Positions 24,901 to 36,900 of a stretch of 64,000 bases of DNA are shown here, in pieces. A program made the position numbers and the translations under genes. The notes under the pieces are model-generated. The model searched no databases. It saw nothing but the letters and a program-made list of their open reading frames with translations, and was not told where the DNA came from. Numbering within the stretch: the first letter of the stretch is position 1; the number at the start of each line of letters is the position of its first letter. Source of the stretch: Sipunculus nudus (lineage: Eukaryota; Annelida; Sipuncula; Golfingiida; Sipunculidae); the NCBI GenBank assembly GCA_026874595.1, contig CM049311.1, positions 53,137,676 to 53,201,675 of the forward strand, given 5' to 3'.

Positions 24901-27900
24901 TAAAATTTACTCTTATTTTATTTAGTGAATAAAATTAAGCATGTCCTGAAAACTCCAATGTGCAAAACTTTTTAATAGTGATTCAAGGAATATTCTTGTA
25001 GATGCCATGTTGTGGCATTATTTTCTTTTAAAATCAGTTTAAACATTTATGATTTAAAAATAATAAAATATATGTGTATGCATAATATGACCCAATGTTT
25101 TCTACTCTGTATATATAATGATTGCAACTTTTGCAACAATTCTAATATTTTAACTTATATTTTCAGGTTTTTTAATTAAAAATTTATAAACCTGTAAATA
25201 AAAAAATGATTCAGATAAAAACTTCTTAATGGAAAAAGTGGATCTGCTTAAAAAAATAGGATTATATATAAACTTAAATGCATTATTCTCTTGAAAGTGA
25301 AATAAAGGTATTAGTCCATTCTGTCCACTTGCCTGTCCATCTGTAAATTTTCGTATGCAACACAGTATCTCAAAACTTTTACTGTTTTTCTTCATGACAG
25401 TCTTGTCAGAGTATAAGTTTGCAATCATATATTTAGAACTTTACTATAACCAAGTAGGAGGGCCCCTTTCCTCTTAGCTTTTCATATTCTTATATAAATG
25501 AAAAACATTACAATAGAATATTTCTACATCCACATTCGTGCTGCCCTCACTTTTCCCTTCTCCGAACCCCATCCCAAAGTCAGCCTCAGTAAGCAAGAAC
25601 AAGATGAATCAGATATATTCATACTTTAATATTTTGTATAACTATTCGTCCATAGGTACCTATGTACATGCCAGAAATTATGTCAATATTGTGTAATAAA
25701 TATGTAGACATAGTGGGCATCACAATAATGTACCTTGTCAAGACTAAAGAGATATTGTGTCATACAGTCACATATTCATAAATCACTTCATCAGCATAGT
25801 TAATCATAACATCATATCTGTCAAATTGAACGCTTGCAGACTACCATACACTTTAGATCCTTCAACAAATAGCCTTATCATCATTCTACTACTGCTTATT
25901 ACTGCTGTCATTGCATTCATATTTGCTCAAATATATCACAATTTTCAACCCCTCCTAAATAAATAAAAAATAAACCACTTTATTTGACTCTATTAATCCA
26001 TCAGTCAGGTAATTTCATTTATCATTTACTCACATATTACATTACATTCCTTTATAATAGCCCAACATGTACATGATATTCATAAGCTTTATCCACTTGA
26101 TATAGTATCACAGTGGAGAAATATTTATAGTCCAATCACGATCAGCTGAGCGCCGTGACCCATGGGTCCCTTGTTTTAAAAATTCCTCTTTCTCTTAATG
26201 TTTAAGAATGTTACTCACACTCATGTACATTATCTGTATGTTTTCAATGAGGAGCCTGTGCACAGAAGGTATGGGAAGTCCCTACAGGTCCAAATAATTA
26301 TCTGTTAGTAAAGGATGTTGGTGCATGGATTTTAAAAAGATTAAAACAATGTCATTTCAGCAGCAATTTTATCAGTAAGATACACAGGTTGTTCAGTTTG
26401 CTTTTGGCACCACCTGGTGGTGACTGTTAGAAGCATACATCCATTGAAATATCAATATAATATCTACCGCCTACATATTGATATAAAATGGTTAACAAAA
26501 ATATATGGTACAGTCATGCCAGTATGCATCAGAACATCCACAATAGTTTGATATATTAAAAACAGATGGCAGCACCTGCAGTCCCCTGATATTACAATAG
26601 TAAAAGGGTAAACACCAATGTGTTAGTTAAACATATTTAAATAGAAATAACTTTAACTTCAGTATGACAGTGTTTAAAAGAATAATCTTGCTTCCCTTAC
26701 TTTTATATCAAATATAAGGGGCCTTGATCTTTCCAGACCAGGTATCCTGTTGTACATCTTTGAGTGAGAGGGCCATTATATGTAGTGATTAAAGACAAGC
26801 CCTCTTTACTGTTTGTTGTTTACAGGAGCCAGGGACAGGGCAGACTGACCAGGATCTGAAAGAGGCTTACGAAGAACAGGAAAAACTGGTGCAGCAACTG
26901 AAGGAGATGATTCGGCAGCAGGGAGAGACAATACAAGCCAAGGATAAGGAGCTCCAGGTATTGTACAGACCGACCGAGTTAAAATGACACTCCTCAGCCA
27001 ATAAATATGATTGTCCTCTATACTGGAGTAAAGTATTAGAATAACATGTTATGCCAAACACAGTTGCTGTTTTATTCTGACTGTTAAAGTGGACAATGAG
27101 GTGGTAGATAGTGCCACCTGTCACTTCCTAGCTGTACTAAGGGTGTTCTCCTGATAGGTCAACAATGTGTGGGTGGGCCTGTGATTTCACTGTAAATAAA
27201 GTGAAAGTCATTCACGCATTAACTAATCCGGACCTCATCCTGGGCAAGGAAACCTTTGGTGGTCCATTTTCTGAAAGAATCTGACAAAATTTACCAGCAG
27301 GGCCTTTCTGTAATTATATTATGTGATCTAAAAGCAGTGTGTGGGTATATTGAGAGTGATACAGATAATTAAATGCAACAAATGAAAGTCCAGTTCCAGT
27401 CTATGGCCATTTATTGCATATTTAATCAAGGTTAGTAACCAGTCTTCATTTACTTTAATGGTCTGACCTCTGTTGGCTATTTTAGGAACTAGAAATATTG
27501 TTATTTTTGACTGATTAAGGGGGCACTCGAAAATTCGAAACTGGTTTCGGTTCCGGGAAAACCTGTTCTGTATGGTTTCACCTTGTACTTTTAAGTGGAC
27601 GGTTTCGGTTTTAATAGAAAATATTGATAACATCGTAAATTAGTTATTATTAATTAAATAAATTTATGATGAAAATTTTCTCAAACGCTAGAGATCCATG
27701 CCTGGACCCTTTGAGACCCAATGAGAGCATAATTAATTGTGACTGGCAAATATATATCAAATTATGATGAAAATAGACTGTTTCTCTCCATCTTGTAACA
27801 TGTACGTGTCAGACGGCATGGACGCACAGGATACGTGCGGCTCATCTTTAGCTATACATGGATAGAGTATAGGGAATACTGAATTCAAAACACATCCGAA

Positions 27901-30900
27901 AGAATGTTTATATCTCATTAATTGCTTATTTAACTCTAACAGGCATCAACAGTTTCCATTAATAAAATAATTAACAAAATTGCACTACTTTTCCCCACCT
28001 CCGCCATCTTGCCAGTATAACTATCAAGTGGGCGGTTTTGGCGAAACCGAAACCGAAACCAACTCCAGAGGTGGTTTCGCAGTTTGGCTAAAACCAGTTT
28101 CGGTTTCGCTATTAGTAAGTGAATGGTTTCGCTGAACCGAAACAAGTTTCACGCTCTCGAGTGGGGCCTTAGTTCACCACTCACGGCTGACATCTGGTAG
28201 TCAAAGATGAAACTAAAAGTATCCAGTGATAAGCAGCATTAGAGCCTGACAGGAAAAAAAGGAAATGTATATAATACCAAGAGAGGTAAATAATTTTTGG
28301 ACAAAACCTTTACATTTGCAGTAGCCTCACCCTCAGATTTTAAGAACAAGAAAAATTAGTAAAATTTAGTTTGATTGGCCAGTAACAGAATTTTTTGGAT
28401 GAAAATTTCATAACAACAAAAGATCTGATACCAATAATGATGATTTTTTTATCTTTAATTTTAGGAAACCCAGGCTAAGCTATCCAAGACAAAACTGCAG
28501 GCTAAAGGGAAGATCACCAGCCTGACAAAACAACTGGAAGAAGCACAGGCCTTGGCTTCAGATGCTCTTGAAAGGGTAAGTTATGGTCCATATCAGTTTC
28601 ATTGTGGAACTCCGATAACAAATAGATTATTAAGGTCCATATCAGTTTCATTGTGGAACTCGGATAACAAATAGATTATTATGGTCCATATCAGTTTCAT
28701 TGTGGAACTCCGATAACAAATAGATTATTATGGTCCATATCAGTTTCATTGTGGAACTCCGATAACAAATAGATTATGATGGTCCATATCAGTTTAATTG
28801 TGGAACTCTGATAACAAATAGATTATGAAGGTCCAAATAAGACTCATTATGAAACTCCGATAACAAGTAGATTATGAAGGTCCGTAACAGGATCATTGTG
28901 GAACTCCAATAACAATTATATTATGAAGGTCCATATCAGTATCATTGTGGAAATCCGATAACAAATAGAATATGAATGTCCAAATCAGACTCATTGTGAA
29001 ACTCTGATAACAAATAGATTATGAAGGTCCATAACAGAATCATTGTGGAACTCTGATAGCAAATATATTATGGAGGTCCATATCAGTATCATTATGGAAC
29101 TCAAATAACAAATATATTATGGAGGTCCAAATAAGACTCATTGTGGAACCCTGATAACAAATAGTTTATGAAGGTTCAAATCAGACTCATTGTGGAACTC
29201 CAATAACAATAGATTATTAAGGTCCAAATCAGACTCATTGTGAAACTCTGATAACAAATAGATTATGAAGGTCCATTACAGAATCATTGTGGAACTCCAA
29301 TAGCTAATATATTATGGAGGTCCATATCATTATCATTATTAAACTCCGTTAACAAATATATTATGGAGGTCCTTATCAGTATCATTGTGGAACTCTGATA
29401 ACAAATAGAGTATGAAGGGCAAAATCAGACTCATTGTGAAACTCTGATAACAAATAGATTATGAAGGTCAATAACAGAATCATTGTGGAACTCTGATAAC
29501 AAATAGATTATGAAGGTCCAAATCGTGGTCCATTGTCCATCGTCCGTCCGTCTGTCTGTCCGTCTGTCCGGATGTCCGTCCGTAAGACTGGCACGTTTTG
29601 ACACCGTTGGACCTATGAATCTGAAATTGGGTATACAGTTAGATGTCCCCAAAATCTCCTACCATGCCAAAAATTGGGTCAATAGGACGTCGTTCCTTCG
29701 AGATATCTATTTTCACACTTCAGGACTGCCTAATATCAAAACGACTCATCTGGTTTTCTTCATATTTACCATAAATATTCCTCTATATAGTTCCTATGTA
29801 CATGCCAGTTATTAAGTCAGTATTATATAATTTAAAAAAGTTATGGGCCCAAACATAATGGACTTTGTAAAAATATCAGGAAGATATTTGGTCACTTAAG
29901 ACCAAAAATGTTAAAGGTAGGGATTTTTTCCAGTAATACAACTTTAATTAATCAAAATTTAATTGTATACCAAAAATTAGATCAAAATCTGTTAAATTTT
30001 TTTAAATATTGGCAAAAATATAAAATTGGTACCTTCAATTTTGCCAAACTTTGGCCACGGCACGTTTTTTTCCTGTAAGTACTGTGGATTTAATTTTCAC
30101 GGCATGTATACATAAGGATTTAATCTGTTAAAATCTGAAATTTGAAAATAAAAGCTGCAAAATTAGGCTAGTTATTGATTTTTTTTGGAGGCTCTTGTTG
30201 TATTCCCTTACATTGTCAAGCAGTCCACTTTGATGACTGTAGGTCATTCAGTGCACATCTCTATGCTCCCCAGGCTGATTTTATATAATTATAAATATAT
30301 TATGGAGGTCCGTATCAGTATCATTGTGGAACTGCGATAACAAATATATTATGGAGGTCGATATCATTATCATTATGGAACTTCGATAACAAATAAATTT
30401 TGCAGTTCCTTTCAGAATTATTGTAGAACTCTGATAAAAAATAGATTATGCAGGTCCATATCAAAATCATTGTCGATTTAAAAAGGAAATCAGCCTTTAT
30501 CACATCCAAACTTCCAATATTCAGGAAATAGTTTTTATATTAAAATAATTATCAGAACCATTATCTTCCATGTTTGTGACTTTGTAGGAGGAAGATATTG
30601 TTTCATAAGATACGTTATATATTGGATGAAAAATAAATCTGCGCATCATTAAAGTTTTGTCAAAGGATTTTGCAGGTTCATCACTTGTTGATGTAGGTAC
30701 CCTGTGAAAATAAACATGTATTGAAATTTTTGTCTGAATATCAATATTGTGTTTATCATTTCACATAAGCCTGAATCCTGTTACTAAATACTTGAAATCT
30801 AGTAATTAAATGATGAAGAAGGGTAAAGTTTATTGAAAATCCAGTTTGTTTGTAGAAAACCTTTCTTGGGTTTCTAAAGTTCAACTGTAACAAGATGATT

Positions 30901-33900
30901 AAACCCTGCTACTGCCTTTTACAATGACTGTTAAACTACAGGTATTTAGAACATGTATGTTGTGTATCTTAATGTGTTTGTCTGTATCTAACAGGCCTCA
31001 GTGGGATCTGATGAAAGTGTCAGCACTGTCTCCTCTGAGCTTTCATTCATTCAAACTGACCACAAGAGTAGGGCAAAGGTCAAAGTTCTCAAGAAAAAGC
31101 TTGATGACAAAGAAAAACAGCTCTCTGCCAAAGATGACCTGATCGCTAAGAAAGAGAGAGAGGTGGTGATCAAGGAGAAAGTGATCGCAGAGAGAGACGA
31201 GATTGTCAGCCGTTTACAGAGTCAGTTGGAGGAGCAAACTAAATCACTTGAGCAGATGCAGTCAGCCATCACAGCAAGTCAGGGAGAGGGAGAGGGAGAA
31301 GGCACAACTAAGGATGAGGTCTCAGTAAGTGGGGTCTGTGAGGGAGCGGGGGGGGGGGGGGGGGGGGGGTCTTACCCTTAGGGTTGAGGTTACCATAAGT
31401 AGGGTCACTGAGGGAGAGGGAAAAGGAACCCCTAGGGTTCAGGTTACTGTAAGTAGGGTCAGTGAGGGAGAGGGAGAAGGCACCCCTAGGGTTGAGGTAA
31501 TTGTGAGTAGGGGTTCTGAGGGAGAGGGAGAAGGCACCGTTAGGGATGAGGTCTTGTTTAGTAGGGTCAGTGAGGGAGACATAGAGAAGGCCCCCCCTAG
31601 GATAAGGTCACAGTAAGTAGGGTCAGTCAGGGAGAGTGAGAGGGCACCCATAGGGTTGAGGTTACTGTAAGTAGGGTCACAGAGGGAGAGGAAGAAGGCA
31701 CCCTTAGCCATTAGGTCATAGTAAGTAGGGTCAGTTAGGAAGGGGGTAAAGGAACTCCTAGGGTTGAGGTTACTGTTAGTAGGTACACAGAGGGAGAAGG
31801 AACTCCTAGGGTTGAGGTTACTGTTAGTAGGGTCACAGAGGGAGAGGAAGAAGGCACCCTTAGCCATTAGGTCATAGTTTGTAGGGTCAGTTAGGAAGGG
31901 GGTAAAGGCACCCTTAGGGTTGAGGTTACTGTTAGTAGGTACACAGAGGGAGAAGGAACTCCTAGGGTTGAGGTTTCTGTAAGTAGGGTTAGTGAGGAAG
32001 AGGGAGAAGGCACCCCTAGGGATGAGGTAATTGTGAGTAGGGGTTCTGAGGGAGAGGGAGAAGGCACTGTTAGGGATGAGGTCTTGTTTAGTAGGGTCAG
32101 TGAGGGAGACATAGAGAAGTCACCCCCTAGGATAAGGTCACAGTAAGTAGGGACAGTCAGGGAGAGGGAGAAGGCACCCCTAGGGTTGAGGTAATGTAAG
32201 TAGGGTCAGACAGGGAGAAGTCTCCACTAGGGATGAGGTTACAGTAAGTAGAGTCAGTCAGGGAGAGGGAGAAGGCACCTTTAGTTATGAGGTCACAGGA
32301 AGTAGGGTCAGTTAGGGAGAGGGAGAAGGCACCCCTAGGGTTGACGTTACTGAAAGTAGGGTCCGTGACTGAGAGGGAGAAGGCAACCCTAGGGATGAGG
32401 TTCAGTAAATAGGGTCTGTGAGGGAGAGGGTGAAGGCACTGTTAGGGATCAGGTCTTGTTTAGTAGGGTCAGTGAGGGAGACCTAGAGAAGGCACCCCCT
32501 AGGATAAGGTCACGGTAAGTAGGGTCAGTCAGGGAGAGGGAGAAGGCACCCCTAGGGTTGAGGTTACAGTAGGTAGGGTCAGTAAGGGAGAGGGAGAAGC
32601 ACCCTTAGTTATGAGGTCACAGGAAGTAGGGTCAGTCATGGAGAGGGAGAAGCACCCTTAGTTGTGAGGTCACAGGAAGTAGGTCAGTCAGGGAGAGGGA
32701 GAAGCACCCTTAGTTATGAGGTCACAGGAAGTAGGGTCAGTCAGGGAGAGGGAGAAGCACCCTTAGTTATGAGGTCACAGGAAGTAGGGTCAGTCAGGGA
32801 GAGTTAGAAATCACTTGAAAGAATTTTGTCACAGTAAGTAGAGCCAGTCAAGAAGGGCAAGTTCAGCCTTGAAGATGGGGACTTCATCAGTAGGGCAAGC
32901 CATGGAGGAATGAGGGATATGTTAAGCCTGAAGACTAGGTCAAAGTAAGTAGGACCAGCCAGTGAATGGTCCCTGTGTGAAGGGTCCCTGTGTGAAGGGT
33001 CCCTGTGTGAAGGGTTATGTGTGAATATTCACTGTTGGAAGAGTTACTGGTTGAAGGGTCACAATATGAAGGGTTGCTTGGTGAAGGATCACCATATTAA
33101 GGATCACTGTTTGAAGGGTCACTGGTGAACAGTCAGTGTGCGGTCTCTGTGGGAATGGTCACTGTGAACGGTCACTGTGTAAAGGGTCACTGTGTGAAGG
33201 ATCACAGTGTGAAGGGTCACTCTGTGAAGGGTCACTGTATGAAGAGTCACTGTATGAAAGATCAATGTGATGGGTCACTTTGTGATGGATCACTGTTTGA
33301 AGTGTCACTGTGTAAAGGATCACTATTAAAAGGGTCACAGTGTGAAGGGTGACCATGTGAAGGATCAGTGTGAAGGGTCACTATGTGAAGGGTCACTTTT
33401 TGAAGGGTCACTTTGTGAAGGTTATCTGTGTGAAGGGTCAGGGTTTGAAGGGTCACTGTGTGAAGGATCCCTGAACAAAGGGTCACCATTTTGTGAAGGG
33501 TCACCAGCGTCGTACCTAGCCTCATTGCCGCCGGGGCGGTCTTAGAAATTGCCGCCCCTCTAACAAAACATTACAAAACTGGATAACATATTGAAACATA
33601 TCTTTTCAAATGTCCTTGTTACAGGCTTGTATTTGATAACAACGCAATTATATGGATTAATTTGCAGGGAATTCTTCCGCCACATATTAAAGAGCAGGCA
33701 TCTCTTTGCTAATGTAAATCAAAAGATCGCAATTGTAACTATTAACAGATTACACTGCAGGATACGCATATAATGTGGGAAATTGATCTTTCATCATTCA
33801 TGTAAACACGATTCATGATTACTTTATACTCAGCTTGGGAAAAAACTTTATTTTACTTTGTCATATCTATAATTCCACCTCTTGTTATCGCATATGACAG

Positions 33901-36900
33901 CAGGTACACCTAATAGAGCTATTGAGATATGCATGGTACTGCTGCATGCAAGTCATTTAGCCTTTACTAAAACAGTGTAATTCATCAGTTAAGTATAAAA
34001 ATGTAGGCTGGGCATGTTTATTTTTTTCACATAAAAAATCAAATTTTTAGATAAACTGACTTTGTTTAATTAAAATATCCTCAAAGTTAAAAGCATACTT
34101 TAATTCAAGGCTACATCAAAATTATTTTAGAATTATAGTGATTATGCACTTTGAGAGGTTTTATTTATAAACTTATGACTATTTGTTATTCAGTAAAGTA
34201 TTTAAATAAATTTCAAGTAATGATATAATTTAAATATATGTTTTAATTTAATTTCAAATGATTTGTCACAATATACAACAATTGTCTGTAGGTAGAGGAT
34301 AATGAAACTGTTAATAATAGAATTAACAGTACAGGTATATATTTTTAATTTAAGTTTTAAACTCTAAAGGTTAAAACTGATACTTGATACGTATATAATA
34401 TTGAACATGTGGCTAAGCGGCCAGGGTGATTCATCCCGCCGGACAGTTATAATAGAATTATATTTTAAAGTTAAAATAATTCATATATAGGTCTGGGTGT
34501 TTATTGGTTTTATTCAAGTTACATAAAAGATCATGCAGGTCATATTGGTTAATCAAAAGACACAGGCATTTAGGTAGTACTCATTATATACACGATAGTG
34601 TAAATGTCTGTATTTTAACAAGACTGATGTAAGAGTATGAAGAATCATGGTAAAAGGGCATTTCAGGTTGTTTCAGGCTGTTCAAATATCCTTGAATTTC
34701 GGGAATTCAAGGGTTCAAGAATGGAAATTCTTAATACTTTCCAAGGAAAGAGCAACACAATTCGTCAAAATATTTTTCGCACAATATGTACAACAGACAC
34801 CCCACACCCACAACCTGGTGCCATTGGTCTTCTGGCAGTGTTTTTCCCTGGTGATTATCAGATGCTGCTGGGGATGTCTGTAAATGACGACCACCCTTAA
34901 ATGCAGGCTTTTTGCATGATTGGTCAGTTTATCGATGGCGTTCTGGCATTGCAAGACCACAGATCTAACTAAGAATAACTACAGATATGTATTTCTTGCC
35001 TCTATTGAGGTCGTCCGCAAATAATTATGTTGGTTCCACCGCCAAATTTTTAATCTCTGAAATTCTTGAAAAGGGACAAAAAGGCCAAATTTGAACTTTT
35101 TGAGGAACCCCTTCTGCCACTGATTATACTAATTCCTGGAAATGCCGTCCCCCCCCCCCTTAGGTATGCCACTGAGGGTCACTGTATGAAAGGTCACTGT
35201 GCGAAGGATCACTGTGAAGTCACTGTGCGAAGGATCACTGTGAAGTCACTGTGCAAAGGATCACTGTGAAGTCACTGTGCGAAGGATCACTGTGAAGTCA
35301 CTGTGCAAAGGATCACTGTGAAGTCACTGTGCCAAGGATCACTGTGAAGTCACTGTGCGAAGGATCACTGTGAAGTCACTGTGCCAAGGATCACTGTGAA
35401 GTCACTGTGCCAAGGATCACTGTGAAGTCACTGTGCCAAGGATCACTGTGAAGTCACTGTGCCAAGGATCACTGTGAAGTCACTGTGCAAAGGATCACTG
35501 TGAAGTCACTGTGCCAAGGATCACTGTGAAGTCAGTGCCAAGGATCACTGTGAAGTCACTGTGCAAAGGATGACTGTGTATAGGGTCACTCTGTGAAGGA
35601 TTACTGTATGCCGGGTCACTGTGTGATGGGTCACTGTGTGATGGGACTCTGTGAAGGGTCTCTGTGTTAATGGTCATGATTTGAAGGGTCACTGTGTAAA
35701 TGGTCACTGTCGGAAGGGTGTACCCTATGAAAGATCACTTTATGGAGGGTCATTGTATGAATCTAGGGTTAACTGTATGAAGGGTCACTCTGTGAATTGT
35801 CACTGTATGAAGGGCAAGTCAGGAGGATAAAGAAAGCAACCCCTACTGATGAGGTAAGTTGGGCCATTCTTTGACAGGGAGGTCTGAGGAGGCTAGCAAT
35901 AAGAAGGTCTATTGAGAAAAGGAAACTTAATGCCTCATCATAGTATGTGCAGTTGGAAGGGAGACATAAATGGGAACCCATAGAGTAAGAGAAAAGGCAT
36001 GGGACAAATCCAGGGATATAGTTAAATTAATAAGGTGCATTCACAAGAAACTGGCTACAGCATCAATGAATGATTATGTGTAAGGTGTCACTTCATATAA
36101 GGCTATAATCTACAGTAGGACAATCTTTAGGTTATTATATTAACCATTTGGTGCTAGTCAGCAGGTGAAAATGTATGTGGTGGAAAGGAATAATAGTGTG
36201 TCCAATGTTATGAAAGGAGTTGAAGGGGAGAATATAGAAAGGGAACAGTGAAAGAGAAAGTGCAGAAAATATCACAGTGAAAATAGGCTATGAGAGGTTA
36301 ATCTAAAATTAAGATCTTCAGAATGTGTGTGTGCAGGGGGGGGGGCAAGGGGATGAAAACAACACAGAAATTGCGGTGCCTATATATCTTGATTTTGATG
36401 ATATATATGAAAACAACTTACCTTATTTCCTTAACTTCTCACAGAGGCCTCCAGTGTGCATTTAAATGTGCCATAGTTTAATCAAATATGACTTCTTCAT
36501 TCACAAGTACACATTAATGCCCACATGTTTTGACCATTTTTAGCAAGGTTTTCAGGTATTGTTATAGCTACATTATCATTGTAGAAGCATAAATCATTGA
36601 GGCAATTAACATGGGAGTAACAGAGAGTTGTGAGTGGTGCTGGGGAGGTATTTTATCATTATGATCTCCGTTGAACAGACCAGGGGAGGAACTATTAATC
36701 AGATAACTGTTTCTGTATCAGACCAAGCTGGAGGAGATGTATGCAGCGATGGTGTACAAGGATCGAATGTTGCTGGAGCTGAACAACAAGATCCTGGATA
36801 GTGATCGGCATCTCATAGATCTCCAGGAGCACATCAGTGAAAAGGAACAGGTGCTATCCAGTAGAAACAAGGCCATACAGGTAAGCAGTGTAGTCCCTGC

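Noticed and set aside
31001-31381. Exon 4 extended to the Gly-rich read-through at 31381
   Set aside because: The extension passes a perfect donor, runs through the G22 tract and stops in the tandem repeat. The phase-0 join to exon 5 uses 31324.
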